A DNA stretch of 64,000 nt from Dillenia suffruticosa (GCA_033439265.1 JAVTVX010000001.1:19982608-20046607); one strand, 5' to 3'; positions 10,201 to 21,829 are shown, counted from the stretch's first letter. The notes: generated by a model from the letters alone, not told the origin. Numbers and translations: made by a program.

Positions 10201-11523
10201 TGGTCGAATCTATCATTTGGGCATAAGGCTATTGACTTTTTTAAATTTACTTTGGAGTTTCATATCCGAAACTTTATTCTTGCCTCTTTGGTCGGCTTAG
10301 GCTATGGATGGTTCTTCCAATGTAGCAGGTGGTCGATGATGTGGAGGAGTTTGGATCAGTTGATGTTTCACAGGAGCTGAAGCAGGAAAAGGTGTGGATC
10401 AGATTACTAAATACCAGAGTCAGATGTTCTTTTACATTGTTCTTTAAGAAGATTACATTCATATAGTCAAAATCTACATGTGCTTGTGTGGATGAAATAT
10501 TAGTTGTATTTGCGCCTGAAAAAAATCAATTTATGCTCTAAATATTTGGAAGAGAAAATTTCCTTTTAAGTCACTTAGCATGCCAATTATCTTTGCGTAC
10601 ATGATGGCTGACATTCAGGTGGAATTTTCATCAGGCTAAGCTGGAGAAAGATGTAGCAAACTCAAAGTTCGTGGACAATGTAAAGGAATTGAAGTTGCAG
10701 CTTAGTTTTTTGGAGAAAAAGCTAAATCAGGTTAGTTTTTGAACCCAAGAACAGGTTGGTATTTTTGGAACTCTTTGTAGCATTCACTTACAATATGGAA
10801 TTGCCTATTGGATTGTTTATTCATGATAGTACAGAAAATTCCTGGTTAGCTTCATGTCATACTTATTCTATTATAATCAACCATTAAATGTAGCACATTC
10901 AATAGTCTCTACTGTTTCCTGGGCATGTTTTTCCACATCAGAAAACCATCACCTGGTGGAGTCTGACGGAGTGTTGCTGGCAGTCTACCCAGTAACCATG
11001 TTAGTGCAACAATCTTTGCATATATTAATTAAAAACTATCCTATTTTTTAGGCTGAAGATGCCATCATGAAGCTCACAGAAGAAAGGAGGAAAACTGCAC
11101 AAGAAAATGCAAAGCTTAAGCATGAGCTTGTGAGTAACAATGAAGTTTTTCTTTCAACACTTCTGGTGCTTTTAGATTTCACATTAATTCTTTATGGTTG
11201 ACTCTCTTCTCTTTGATATTGCAAAATTTTAGTTGTGCAAAACAGGAAAAGTCACATTCAGACAATTTGTAAATCTCTTGTTGACCAGTTAGTGAGGATT
11301 ATTCTTGGTTACTTCATTATCAGAATCACATTCATTCGCCATTTGCCATTGTAGTATCTTCCACAATATGTTCCATGCTTTTGACATGGACCCTGGCTCT
11401 TTGCAGGAGTGTCTTACAAGGAAGGGATCTTTCAGAAAAGTTAAGGTGGAAGGTTTTCCGCTCCTCTTTGTTTGGATGGTCGCCTTAAGCGGTTTAACAG
11501 CTGGATATCTGTTTCACTCCTAA
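7292..11523 (+). CDS. Vesicle-associated protein, VAP27/VAP2-2-like
   Basis: Eleven coding exons: 7292-7340, 8196-8266, 8490-8571, 9184-9299, 9373-9555, 9852-9914, 10101-10154, 10329-10391, 10635-10730, 11052-11129 and 11407-11523. They join in frame to 323 residues. Residues 1-125 or so are a Major Sperm Protein domain, starting MASELLQIHPGDLKFVFELK and containing the conserved KVKTTSPKKYCVRPN and VPFGTTEEDVTSDMF segments. In VAPs this face binds FFAT motifs of partner proteins at ER contact sites. Next comes an acidic linker of three repeats (exons 6-8), then a coiled coil (exons 9-10) and a C-terminal membrane anchor (FPLLFVWMVALSGLTAGYLF). It should therefore be a tail-anchored ER protein. 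VAP2-2 proteins of Arabidopsis have this order. The start gives the canonical N terminus. A possible alternative acceptor before exon 9 (10620) would bring in a stop. Confidence 0.92.
9634..10400 (+). repeat. Tandem exon-plus-intron duplications inside the VAP gene
   Basis: Exons 6, 7 and 8 (9852-9914, 10101-10154, 10329-10391) are small, begin and end in phase 0, and encode versions of one repeat: an acidic V..D stretch, then SVEDLDGLKQAK, SIEELKPAK and SVDVSQELKQEK. The preceding introns also resemble each other. Each has CTTGTCAA(G/A)CTA- or TACTGGTCGA-type sequence, then TTGACCTTTTGAATTTG or its variants TTTTTGAATCTATTTTTTG and TTGACTTTTTTAAATTTAC, then GAAGTATAAAATCC, GAAGTTTAATATC or GAGTTTCATATCC. 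The unit of about 230-250 bases, intron included, was therefore copied in tandem at least twice. Confidence 0.75.
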
Positions 11524-11908
11524 AAGAGATTTTTTTTTGGGTGAAATCACTCCTAAAAGAGATCTGGTAAGAGTTATCGTGCAAATGTTTTGAGGGGACA
11601 GCTCCTTGCTTCTCTACTTAAATATGGTGCCGTTCTGTTTAGACCAAGTGGGATTACTCACTGCACCGTTCCTTGGTCAAATCATATGTAAACAGACTAG
11701 TTTCGTTTTGAATTATATCTGCTACTTGTTAATGCTAAAGTCTCACCAAAATTGCTGTTTTGTCTCCATTATCACATTTATTATTGGCAACTTCTTCACT
11801 TTCAAAAATACCCTTAATTTTCAATTTTCACAGGATCAACTGCCTTTTCAGATCTTAAGTACGCGTTAGGTTGTCAGACAAGCCCAACTTGCCTTTGACC
11901 AAAGAGGT

Positions 11909-11910
<2 letters not shown>

Positions 11911-11939
<29 letters not shown>

Positions 11940-12125
11940 CCATGACTATACCACTAACCCAATATCTGGGGTTTCGCTTCGATTAATCTGGGTCGACCGC
12001 TTGTAGAGCCCAATTGATGGAGCAGGTCTCCCAACGCTGATTTTTCAATTCCCATGGAAGATCAAACTCCCGATCATGATTAAGGGACGTCAATTGTCGA
12101 ACCAACTGAGCTATCAGACGTTTGT
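11911..12125 (-). repeat. SINE family A, full-length reverse copy with target-site duplication
   Basis: On the minus strand it starts near 12125 with GATAGCTCAGTTGGTT (a textbook tRNA A box). A B-box region (CGGGAGTTTGATC) follows about 45 bases on, then the family body (ATTAATCGAAGCGAAACCCC), and it ends in poly(A), seen as poly(T) at 11912-11938. Flanking direct repeats ACCAAAGAGGTGG (11898-11910) and ACCATAGAGGTGG (12126-12138) differ at one base and are the target-site duplication. A sister copy lies at 39448-39650. Confidence 0.85.
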
Positions 12126-12435
12126 ACCATAGAGGTGGTTTTGCTCAAATGAATGAGTAACTAATTTTTTGTAATTATAGGTTTGATTCTTGAGTAGAAA
12201 TTACTTGTAATCTGTTGAGTTAAGGAAGGAATTATTGCAACTTCTTGACAATTTGGTAGGGCAAAACTGATGCTCTGAGGTGATAGCTATTGCTTAAGGC
12301 AGACATTTTATAGTAGTAGATGATACTCGGTTATTTCTGAGGAAGGGGTGGCAATGCTGATTATGCTTCCTTTTTACCAAACAATAATAAATAAATAAAT
12401 GAAATAAGAGAGCAAAATTCGCCGATGGACTTTTG

Positions 12436-12622
12436 ATTCGGTAGGAAAATGTTAAATTTTTTTACTAAAACTTAAATTCGAATTTTGATATGGAAAAAAA
12501 TATGTTGGAAGAGTTTATTCTAAAGAGGGTCTAATAATAGTTAAGACCGTATTAATCGAAATATAGTTTCGATACTTGTTGGTCTAGATATCACAAAAAA
12601 AAAAAAAAAAAAAAAAAAAAGG
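12436..12622 (+). repeat. SINE family B, forward copy
   Basis: The body reads TTTTACTAAAACTTAAATTC, then ATGTTGGAAGAGTTTATTCT, AAAGAGGGTCTAATAATAG, ATTAATCGAAATATAGTTTC and a long poly(A) at 12594-12620, in the order shared by other family B copies. The head is diverged. Confidence 0.6.
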
Positions 12623-12909
12623 CAAAAGTCACCTTGCAATTTTCTAGTCTGGGCCTAATGATATCATACCCACTTGTGGCTGTCACTTGGACCTAAATGG
12701 CCTTGGAGGTTGGACTTTGAAACCTGATTTTGTGTCCAGAATCCCACTCCACCCATTCTTTTCTGAAATTTTCTTCATTCCCTATTCCCGGAATTTTTGA
12801 CCTGGGTCTCATCCGGTGTATTCCAGCCCGGGAGAGGTGGGCTTGAGAAGAACAGATTGCTACAACCTTTGGACCCAGTCGGACCGTACCTCATTCTCAT
12901 GCTTTTACT

Positions 12910-13091
12910 TTTTTTTTTTTTTTTTTCGCTGATGTTATCTAAATTTTAAACAACTAATCCGATTCGAATACTTTAAAACCCATTTTAGGGGTTGTCTCTC
13001 TCAAATTCTTTTTCGTTATTTCTAAAACTTGAATTCAAGATCTCTGATTAAAAGCGTAGAGTGTCTGATTACTTAATCCAAAAGAGTTTGG
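12910..13091 (-). repeat. SINE family B, reverse copy with target-site duplication
   Basis: The insert is flanked by TCTCATGCTTTTACT (12895-12909) and TCTCGTGCTTTTACT (13092-13106), 15 bases with one mismatch. Its poly(A) tail shows as poly(T) at 12910-12926. The minus-strand order is tRNA-like head, AGAGATCTTGAATTCAAG (B-box region), AACGAAAAAGAATTTGAGAG, then GGGTTTTAAAGTATTCG. Confidence 0.8.
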
Positions 13092-13162
13092 TCTCGTGCT
13101 TTTACTATGCCCCCAATAAAGCCTATCCTACATCCTAGCAGCCCACTGCTAAGATCCATAGA

Positions 13163-13249
13163 CGTAGCGGGATAACTCAAGCGTTAAAACCTCCCCACTT
13201 TCATCGTTCTTTCTCCGATTTAATCCCGCTTTTATATAAAAAAATAAAC
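13163..13249 (+). repeat. SINE family C, copy 3
   Basis: GTAGCGGGATAACTCAAGCG plus TTAAAACCTCCCC resembles a tRNA A-box arm, and CTCCGATTTAATCCCGC a B box, followed by TTTTATATAAAAAAATAAA. The spacing and the TATA-then-poly(A) ending match the copies at 3471-3552 and 3762-3845. This copy keeps the most tRNA-like sequence. Confidence 0.45.
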
Positions 13250-13254
13250 ATAAC

Positions 13255-13405
13255 TGATTAAATTTTAATGGATATAACGATCGAATGCTACACTCTCTTA
13301 ATTATAGATTTCTAGTTCGAAATCTAGGAATGATAAAACAAAATTTAGAAGAGTTAACTCTTTGATTAACCCCACAATACCCGATCATATTTGTTAAACA
13401 AAACC
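13255..13405 (+). repeat. SINE family B, forward copy
   Basis: The head TTTTAATGGATATAACGATC and ACTCTCTTAATTATAGATTT, the B-box-like CTAGTTCGAAATCTAGG, then AAAATTTAGAAGAGTTAAC follow the family B order. The tail is short or missing. Confidence 0.5.
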
Positions 13406-13980
13406 TAAATAATAATGATCGGTGGTGATAAGTAATCAACTTATCCAAAAATTAAAAAATGGTAGCCGCCGCCGGCATTGGAAAGTTCAGATTTCTTTCG
13501 GTAGTCCTAATAAAAATGACATGGCAAAAGGCTTTGAGAACAAAAATCTTGCACTTTAAACTTGCAGACGAGAATATTAGCTTTATGAGTTTTGAGTTAT
13601 GATTTTTTTGTTTTTTTTTTTAACAACCAAACAAAAATGAAAGAACATAGATAACAGAAAAAAAGAATACACGCTACAATCATTTACCTTTCAAGCAATT
13701 AGAAGAATAATGATATAGGGCAAAATCTTGTGCGGGAACTCATCGATAAACAATCGCAAAATAATTATACATAAAGATATCACACAAGTACACCAAAGCC
13801 GACAGAGAGGTGAATACAAGCTAGCTTGTACTCTATAAATAAACCCGACCGCCGACCACCCCGAAAAGCCTTGATCAATAATCCACAAGTCCGTCAACCA
13901 AATGCATTACGTCACATATCCACAAATGGTCATCACTCTTCAAAACCATGTATCTGTGTCTAATAATGTATGCATTATAT

Positions 13981-16900
13981 TCACCACCCACAAACACTTT
14001 GCTCCGTCGGGGATCCGGGAACAAAAGGCACAAAACCACGACCACCGAAAACAGGTCTCATGAATGCATCATCAAATTTTCGCCAATAATGGTGAACAGT
14101 GCGAGAAGGGGTGCTCAAAAGCATCCGTAAGCTGGTTGGCCGGGGCACACTTTGGCCATTATTCAGGTCTGTTTCTGATTCCTGGCCATTGCCAAGAAGT
14201 GGCACAGACAAGGATTTAGGACTTGATGGCTCCGAGGAAACCATACAAGGAAGACCTTTTGGTGAAGGCAATAGAAATCTCACTAAAGGTTTAGTCATCA
14301 ATCCAAATACCTGCAGAGGAAGATGTAAAAGAAAAACTTTCTGAAAATTGATTCTCTTCGGTCATTGCCAGGATATGTTTCTACTTGGTGCTAAAGGTGG
14401 AAAAGCTTAACAGTTCTTATATCTGGTTACTGTTTGATAAAAAACCGGGTATGGAAGTGCTCCAATTTTTCATACTAATGCCATACTCAGACATTCACTA
14501 AAATAAAAAATCTCTGATACCTAGCATTTGACTCATCAAGAAGCCTATATGCCTAACAAATTTAATAGGGACAGGTGAATAAGCAACCAATATATGTCCT
14601 AACAGACCATGATAATCTCAAGGAAGTGAAGAAAGGAAAAGATGACTTACCACTGTACTGAAAAGAACAATGGTGATGGTACTGGTGATCATAATTGCAT
14701 TCCCTCGGAGCTGAGTATGTCCTGCCCTTGTAAACTGGAGGCATGAAATCAAGAAATTACCAAGGTTCAGCGCATAAATAACATTTATCTTAGGGATTTT
14801 CTACTAGTCAATTGCGGGATAATAAACTATTGGCTGTCATACTTGCAATAGTGTTACATGAATCACATTCCAGAAAGCAGTTTTACCTTGTTATAAGCAA
14901 GTGCCATGGAAACAGCACCTCGCATAAGACCAGCCCACCAGATTGTGACCTGTGAGGATCAAATAGTTGTGACTTACAGGGATGAAAGCTGATCTAAGGG
15001 CACGGGAACCACACAACTAGAGTAGCTGAACTTATACCTGCTGCTTTATGCCAATTTTTTCATATGGAAACTTCTTAGTCAAGTTGGATAAAAAGGATAA
15101 GGGGAAAACAAAGGCTGCTCTTCCAAGTAGAATCAATCCCAACAATATCGAACTTATTCCAACTGATTCTCCAGGACTACAGAAAAAAATGATAATCAAA
15201 AGCATGGGATATGAGATTCAGCTCTAGCTTAGTGAATGCAAAAACTTAAATAAGTATCTATTAATCTTTGTAAAGCATTTGTAATCCATACCTACTGCTT
15301 ACAACTCTCCACTTCTCAATATCCAAGGCATCCATACCAACATAAAGGAAGATAAATATCTCAGCAACAAATGATAATGTAGCGAAAGCATGCCTGGGAA
15401 AGTGGGCAAGAACCAATATGTCAGCCTGGTGAGTGTTACATTGGCACTCAAAATAAAATTAAAGAGAGAAGCTGCAACCACATCTGTAGGAAAATAACAT
15501 ACTTTGTGGTAACTCTTGAACTTTCGGTCACATTATGCCAGGTGTAATGTGACATGACAATCCCACAAAAAAACACAGTGAGTATGGCACTTAAATAGAA
15601 TAGCTGCAAAAGAATAAAACAAAAGGGAAAGAAAAAAAATGAAGATCAGTTTTCACAGACAAAAGGAAGTGAAGATTAGATCCCAACAGATTGCAGAAAA
15701 GTCTTACTTCAGACAGCATATACGAAAAATATGCCATGAGTATCATAAGAGCAACCTCACGATCAGTAGAGTGCCTGGAATGTCACAAACCCATTAATTA
15801 ATATGATATGGGTGTAGAAACAAGTAAAAGTGATTGAACAGAATTTTTCATATATACTTCGTTATCCCACTATAAATTCAAGCAGTGCATTTATCATAGA
15901 ACTTGGTTACAGACCTGCCAAAGTACAGCTTCTTAATAACGTATGCACTCAATAGACCAGCCTGCAAAAGATTAAAAGCACAATGAAGTCACATTTTACA
16001 ATTTAATGGTAACTTAATGTGCTTCGAGACAGAATATAGCCTGATCTACAAGAGTTGTAAGAACAGAAGAATGGGTTTATATAAGGAGCTGAATGACCAA
16101 AATGAATTCCTGTAGCTGCAGAGACCAGAACGTTTTCCCAAGTAATTTTTTTAGTCCAATAGGGATCAGACAAAATTCAAAGAGTTGGGATAGACTTCAG
16201 TTGGGTGAAACCAACAGATGTGTTGGTCTACATATGCAATAGGGAGAGAGACACATCTCACAAATGACGATAGCAGATGCATGGGGAGAGAGACATGCAC
16301 ATACCAGAACTCCCAACACAGTGCTTGCTATAAATAAATATAGAAAGTTGCCCACAAATTGCAATGCGATTGCTGAGTTGATGTGAGAGAGGTCAAAACT
16401 CTGGATTGCATTGAAAAGCACCACTGATGTTGCATCATTGACAACACCTTCACCAAAAACCAGGCTGTACAGCAAAGGAGTTTCATCTTGATTAAGCACC
16501 TGCACCATTGTATATACAAAAAGATAAACTGTGGAACTGTGTTAGTGGTAATAAAACTTGAGGCAGACGCCTTACCTGCAAGGTGCAAACAGAATCTGTT
16601 GCAGAAAAAATTGCTCCGATCGCTGCAAATTATAAAGTAAAATGAGATAACTCAAACTATTCACATAAAGGTAAGGTTAGGGACACAGAAAGTGAAAGAA
16701 GGATACCAAGATAATCTCCAATGTCAAGACTGCCAACATCCATTTTGTCAAAGAAGTGTATAGCGCCTATGTCCACGAGAATAAAGACAAGTGGGTAAGT
16801 AGTAAAGACAACTGTATAAGAACAAGTAATTTAAATGCAAACACTGTAACCGAGATTCCTAGGAATTAGCTACAGAATTGCTATTCAATGATGTATTCTA

Positions 16901-16986
16901 TTGTTAAAAATATATCTAAACCAGAAGTAACACTAACTGATGAATTTTGCCTCGGTTTTGAATAGAAGAGCACTGGCACAAAAGTA

Positions 16987-17034
<48 letters not shown>

Positions 17035-18771
17035 AAACAGTCATCTGATGTTGGATCCACAATTTCTACACAGATCAAATCAGGCCATGCATCACATCAC
17101 ACAAGAAATCCAGGGCACCATATTAGCTACAGATTTCATTCGGTCCATATCTTGAGCCTCAAGATAACGCTTTCAAAACTTGCATGTGAAAGCACTACAG
17201 GGCTAAGCAGTCTGTAACAAACACCAACCCAACCCTATGTGCCAAGTGTCATTATCATTTGACATGACTGAGGTCTAACTGGTGGCCAACTTGTTCAACT
17301 TCCTGGAAGGCTAGTTCTTATCTTAACCTTCATTTACATTGCCAATGATTACAAAATGCATTTAAGCATTAAAAGAAAAGTGACTTCTGGAGAAGAAAAT
17401 CGGTTTGGCTTTTCCTCCACCAAAAAACTGTCAGCTCTAAATATAGTAGTTGTAACACTAAGATGCCAACTTTCAATGTGATTGCCTAGTTATACTAGCT
17501 AGTAATGGACCCATTAGAACGGAATTCACTTTACGGCTTTTCCTTGGTCACAAACATTCATTCAAGGGGCTAAAAGATCGCCTAACCTAAGATTGTAAAG
17601 CATACCAAATGATATGATGCCAAAGGATATTAAAGTGCCAACTGCACCAAATAGCATGATAGTCATGAAATTGCGAAAAAATTGCTTCTTCTTCACCTGG
17701 AACCTGGAAAGGGAAAATGATTAAACCACATTATCACAATTAATTAGAATATAGGAAGAGCTGATTGCAGTGAATCAAAAACAACCCCACAAAATTAAAT
17801 GAAGAAAAACCACTTTATAAACCAAATTCGGTACTGCTTAAAGAACGTATAAAAAATTAGAATACATGACTTACCCCGCATTGAAAATGATAGGCGGAAG
17901 AAGATATATAAAGAACAGATCTTCACTGAAAACCAATAAATGTGAGCTTTTTCCTCCAGTGGTTAGCAATATAATTACTCCAGTGCCCAAACCCTGCCAT
18001 TTAATGCACTCAAAAAATTTCAAACTCTCTTCACTACACAAAAAACACATAAATTGAGGATAAATTGAGCAATGCTAGAGCCACCACAAAAGGTCATAAC
18101 TAAAATTACTGAATCTGGTGGAATACAATTTTATGATATAATATATTAAAAGCATTTAGATCAATAAACCTGTGTGTCATCGTATTCTCTTAACTTTTTT
18201 GATACGCATAATATTGTTCTAAACTGATGATCACATCGATGGGTATTAATTAATATTGAATGTAAAACACATAAAGATCATAAACTAGAAGTACCCAATA
18301 TGATGCAAACACAACTTTATAATGTTGCATCTTATCGTATTTCAACCAATAAAACCTGTCACATCATATTCGTTATTTTCATTTTTCATACCTTTTTGAC
18401 ACATATAATCTTATTCTAAATTGAGATAAAGTCAATGTGTATAAATTAATACTGAATCTAATACCACACAGTTATCAATGGTAAACATACTAGAGATTAA
18501 ATTACAGCATATCAGATTCAAAATATTCAAACTTTTTGACACTTTTATTACATGCAATACTATTATAAATTAAAGATTATGTGCAAAAGCATAAACTTAC
18601 AATAGCTAGGGCAGTGATAGATTCATTCATCCACCGATTTTCCTCCAACAAATGACCAATCACAATACAAGCGCATAGAAGCGCCACAAACAAGTTCATT
18701 GAAACCACTGAAGTGTGATCAGAGGTTGAAAGACCAATCTTAGACATCACAAACCCTAAATCCAATCCCAT
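13981..18771 (-). CDS. Vacuolar Na+(K+)/H+ antiporter, NHX1/NHX2 type
   Basis: Fourteen coding exons on the minus strand: 18771-18601, 17993-17875, 17703-17606, 16766-16707, 16622-16576, 16499-16305, 15961-15915, 15774-15708, 15603-15503, 15393-15292, 15176-15038, 14949-14887, 14734-14651 and 14310-13981. They join in frame to 540 residues, the usual NHX1 length. The protein exchanges cytosolic Na+ or K+ for vacuolar H+ at the tonoplast, which matters for salt tolerance, pH and turgor. Seen in it: the N terminus STSDHTSVVSMNLFVALLC, the amiloride-binding LFFIYLLPPI (83-92), ATDSV (157-161), and the ion-site FGEGVVNDA (180-188). A dozen or so hydrophobic segments precede a soluble tail ending FVPGSPTEQSVCGW. 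An upstream in-frame ATG (18798) would add nine residues; the start at 18771 fits the family better. A 5'-UTR intron acceptor is likely near 18857. Confidence 0.95.
16990..17028. repeat. (TA)n microsatellite in an NHX intron
   Basis: About nineteen TA units lie within intron 3 of the antiporter gene (16767-17605). Nothing else is seen there. Confidence 0.85.
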
Positions 18772-18954
18772 ACTGTCCAAACTCAAATTAAATACCAAAA
18801 AAATAAATAAAACAAATCAACTAAACAAGTTCGCACTCTTCACATCCCAATCCAATTCCTGCAAACACATGGAAAAAATATTAAAATCAACAAAGTTTGA
18901 ATAAATCAACTAAAAAAACTTTCAAAAAACAGAGATTCACGTAACGTACAAAAT

Positions 18955-19345
18955 AGAAAGAGAAGTCAAGTGAGCAATTCTTCTTCAAATTCTCTTCAGA
19001 TTCTGAAAACTGAAGAGAGATAGAGAGAGAGATCAAACGAGTAATTCTTTTCAAGTCCTCTTCAAAGTCGGAGAATTGAAGAGAGAGAAAACTCTATAGA
19101 GAGAGAGAGGAATCAAACGAGTTACTCTTCCTCGACTACTCTTCAGATTCTGAGAATTGGGGAGAGAGAGAGAGAGGAATGGAACGAGTTATCCTTCCTC
19201 GACTACTCTCCAGATTCTGAGAATTGAAGAGGGAGAGAGAGAGAACTTTATAGAGAGAGAGATCAAACGAGTTATTCTTCTAGAAATACTCTTCGGATTC
19301 TTAAAATTGAAGAGAGAGAAAACTCTAGAGAGAGCGATACACACA
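18955..19345. repeat. Minisatellite of five units in the NHX leader or promoter
   Basis: A unit of about 66-83 bases is repeated five times. Each has GAATCAAACGAGTTATTCTT (or a close variant), then CCTCGACTACTCTTCAGATT, CTGAGAATTGAAGAGAG and a GA run with AAAACTCTAT. Starts are near 18957, 19025, 19100, 19167 and 19250. On the coding strand of the NHX gene this is a repeated CT-rich segment 180-580 bases upstream of the ATG, probably in the 5' untranslated region or its intron. Confidence 0.8.
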
Positions 19346-20134
19346 GAAAACGAAAGGACTGAGGAGGAGCTTAAGCAAAGAAGGAAAGAGGCCGCGAAAG
19401 AGGTCAAATACGATTTTAAGCGAATGGAAGAAGAGAGATAGTCAACTAGCATTTTTGAAATGTGATTGACGGTGATGATGTGGGTTCTGGAGTTGATTGG
19501 TTCTCGAGACAGTGTGGGATTGGATGTAGAAGATAAAAGCCCAGGTGTTGTTTGGTTGTTCATCATTAGTAGTGGAGAAGAAAATGGAAGCGAAAATGGT
19601 CCACGTCCAATGATTTTGTCCAATTTCAAATTTTGCCCTTTTCTCAAAATATTTAAACACGCAGACGTTGTGGGTACACTTCTGTTCCTTTTTTACCCCA
19701 ACCTTTTTTTTTTCCGGTAATTTTACCCCTCCCATCATTAAAGTTGTCTTAAAAAGAAAACCTACCTTCTTAACTAAATTCGTCTTAGATAATTACCTAA
19801 AGAAAACAAAATATTCAGAATCTATAATTTTTCGATGTAGTTAAAGTTTAATAAGAAAACAATAGGTAATTCTTATCATACTGGTTTGAAAAATATTAAC
19901 TTAATTTAGTATGATTTATTTTTATTTTTTATTTTATCCAGTTGTCCGCGATGATCAATTGATCATCTTTCTAGGGATCTCGGATGAGGAAACCTAAGAG
20001 AGCCATCAACTCCAATTATCGTCTATGTATGATCCATACTAAATCTAACCAAGTATCTATCCAATATCGTTTACGTTATTGAAAATCCATATTTATTTTA
20101 GTAAAGTTTTTTAATAACATATTTCAATTATCTT

Positions 20135-20290
20135 CCTTGTTACGTAGAAAAGGTGAGCCACTGATTTAGGTACAAGATACTATTATTATTATCTGGACAA
20201 TGAAACATTCAACCCGTGATCACAATGATCTAATTAGAATAATAGAGATCTATCGACTGAAGTATAACGCTCGAGTCAAGTGGAGCGTTC
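20135..20290 (-). repeat. SINE family D, tRNA-derived, reverse copy
   Basis: The minus strand reads CGTTATACTTCAGTCGATAG (A-box-like), then about 40 bases on GATCACGGGTTGAATG (B box, close to GGTTCGAAT). After it come TTTCATTGTCCAGATAATAA, TAGTATCTTGTACCTAAATC and AGTGGCTCACCTTTTCTAC. The tRNA promoter boxes followed by a conserved non-tRNA body are the mark of a SINE. The body differs from families A, B and C. Confidence 0.55.
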
Positions 20291-20977
20291 ATATTTTTAT
20301 TAAAATAAAAAAATTAAAATTATTATTGTCACAATAAATGTTTATAATAAACACTTTTTAAGTAATTTTACTGTCCTCCGATAAATTTCTAATAATTTCT
20401 TACAAGTACAATACCGATTTGGATTTGATTGCCAGGGAAATTTCAAATACATTAAAAAAAAAAAAAAAAAAAGACAGAAAGAAAGTCGAATGACGTGAGG
20501 GCTGATGACCATGTGGACTCGACATTGCCCACTTGTCCTCCTTTGATTCCATGCTACGTAAACGTAAATGACATCTCTCTCTCTCTCTCTCGCCCGTTGT
20601 GGTTTAGTCGTTGTTCTCATAAATAACGTTGTTTTTATTCAAATCAATACCACCGGCTTTGTGCGGTGGCTATGCAAATCTCACGTGGAATATTCAAAAA
20701 TATTTATTTATTTTCCATTTTTTTTTAATTTCTCGAAGTTTGACTTTGCTGGTGGCAGCTAATGACTTTGTGTTTTTATTTGTTTGAATAAAAAATTAGT
20801 AGTTATTTTTTTTTAATTTTCTCACATTTCTAATTTTATTATTTAATGTGATCATCTCATGCAATCTTTGACCCAATTGCCTTCAAACTTTTTTTTAGTT
20901 TTATTTCTCTAAAAATACTTTAATTGATTGAAATATATACAGATTAAATACAATCATTAATTTTATTTCAATCTTAT

Positions 20978-20986
<9 letters not shown>

Positions 20987-21028
<42 letters not shown>
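20987..21028. repeat. (CT)n microsatellite
   Basis: About twenty CT units follow a C-rich start. No gene is adjacent. Confidence 0.9.
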
Positions 21029-21031
<3 letters not shown>

Positions 21032-21829
21032 ATTCTCATGAGAAAAAAGAGAGTGAAGTGAGAGGAGCATAGGCATCCATGGCCATTCGGGTAAAATCAA
21101 GTATTATTTCAATTTAATTTCAATTGAATCTAGTTTTAATTTTTCAAAATTACACATGATATTTGGAAAAAAAAAATTAATTGAATTTTTTTTTTGAGGG
21201 GCCATGGTATCCTCCTCTGACCCCACTTAGAGCTCCCATTGAGCTACAGCCATAACTTACCAAAATAAGTTATCAAATTCAATTTGGCCTTTTTCCATTA
21301 AGTGCTAGCTGGTCTAAAATATGTCTTCCATTGGGTCACTTTCAAACCCATGTCATTTTGATAGCAACATCCCCCCCCCCCCAAAAAAAAACTAAGATTA
21401 CATTATTATTAAACAAAGAAAAAGAAACAAAAGTAAAAGGGGTAGGAATAAAAATAAGTGAAAAAGTACAAAGCAAAGCCATGCAAACCCTACCTTTGGG
21501 TTTCCTCACTTTTTTCTCTTATGGCCATGGAAGGGTCAAACAAACACATAAACAAAAGGTGTTAAGGGCATCAAGCTTTGCTAAGCTTTTCATAGGCATT
21601 TATGAAGAAGAGTTCATGAATGTCATTATTCATAAGACCTCTTTTCGGACCCAAAAACGTCTGACATGTAATTGGAGCCCACGTTTGTTCACCCACTTGG
21701 GAAAAGCAATTCCTGAGATTGTTTGCCACTTTTACTGGTACAAAATCATGGCCTCTCACACCACCCCTGAATCAATTGCCAAGTGGATCGACCTTGCCTG
21801 GACTATAGAATATAGAATAATGAAGGTGA

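Larger units (their letters stand above)
11524..13980. other. Intergenic stretch between the VAP and NHX genes, SINE-rich
   Basis: No gene is supported. Just after the VAP stop, CACTCCTAAAAGAGAT occurs twice (11514-11529 and 11546-11561). Five SINE copies of three families follow between 11911 and 13405. The rest, 13406-13980, is AT-rich and holds the 3' flank of the NHX gene. Confidence 0.6.

Noticed and set aside
12040-12125. Apparent tRNA gene (A and B boxes)
   Set aside because: It lacks a foldable acceptor stem and anticodon arm, and is the head of a SINE with a body, poly(A) and target-site duplication.
19189-19647. 152-codon minus-strand frame upstream of the NHX gene
   Set aside because: It translates the leader minisatellite and its flank; repeated LSLS-type composition and no family resemblance.
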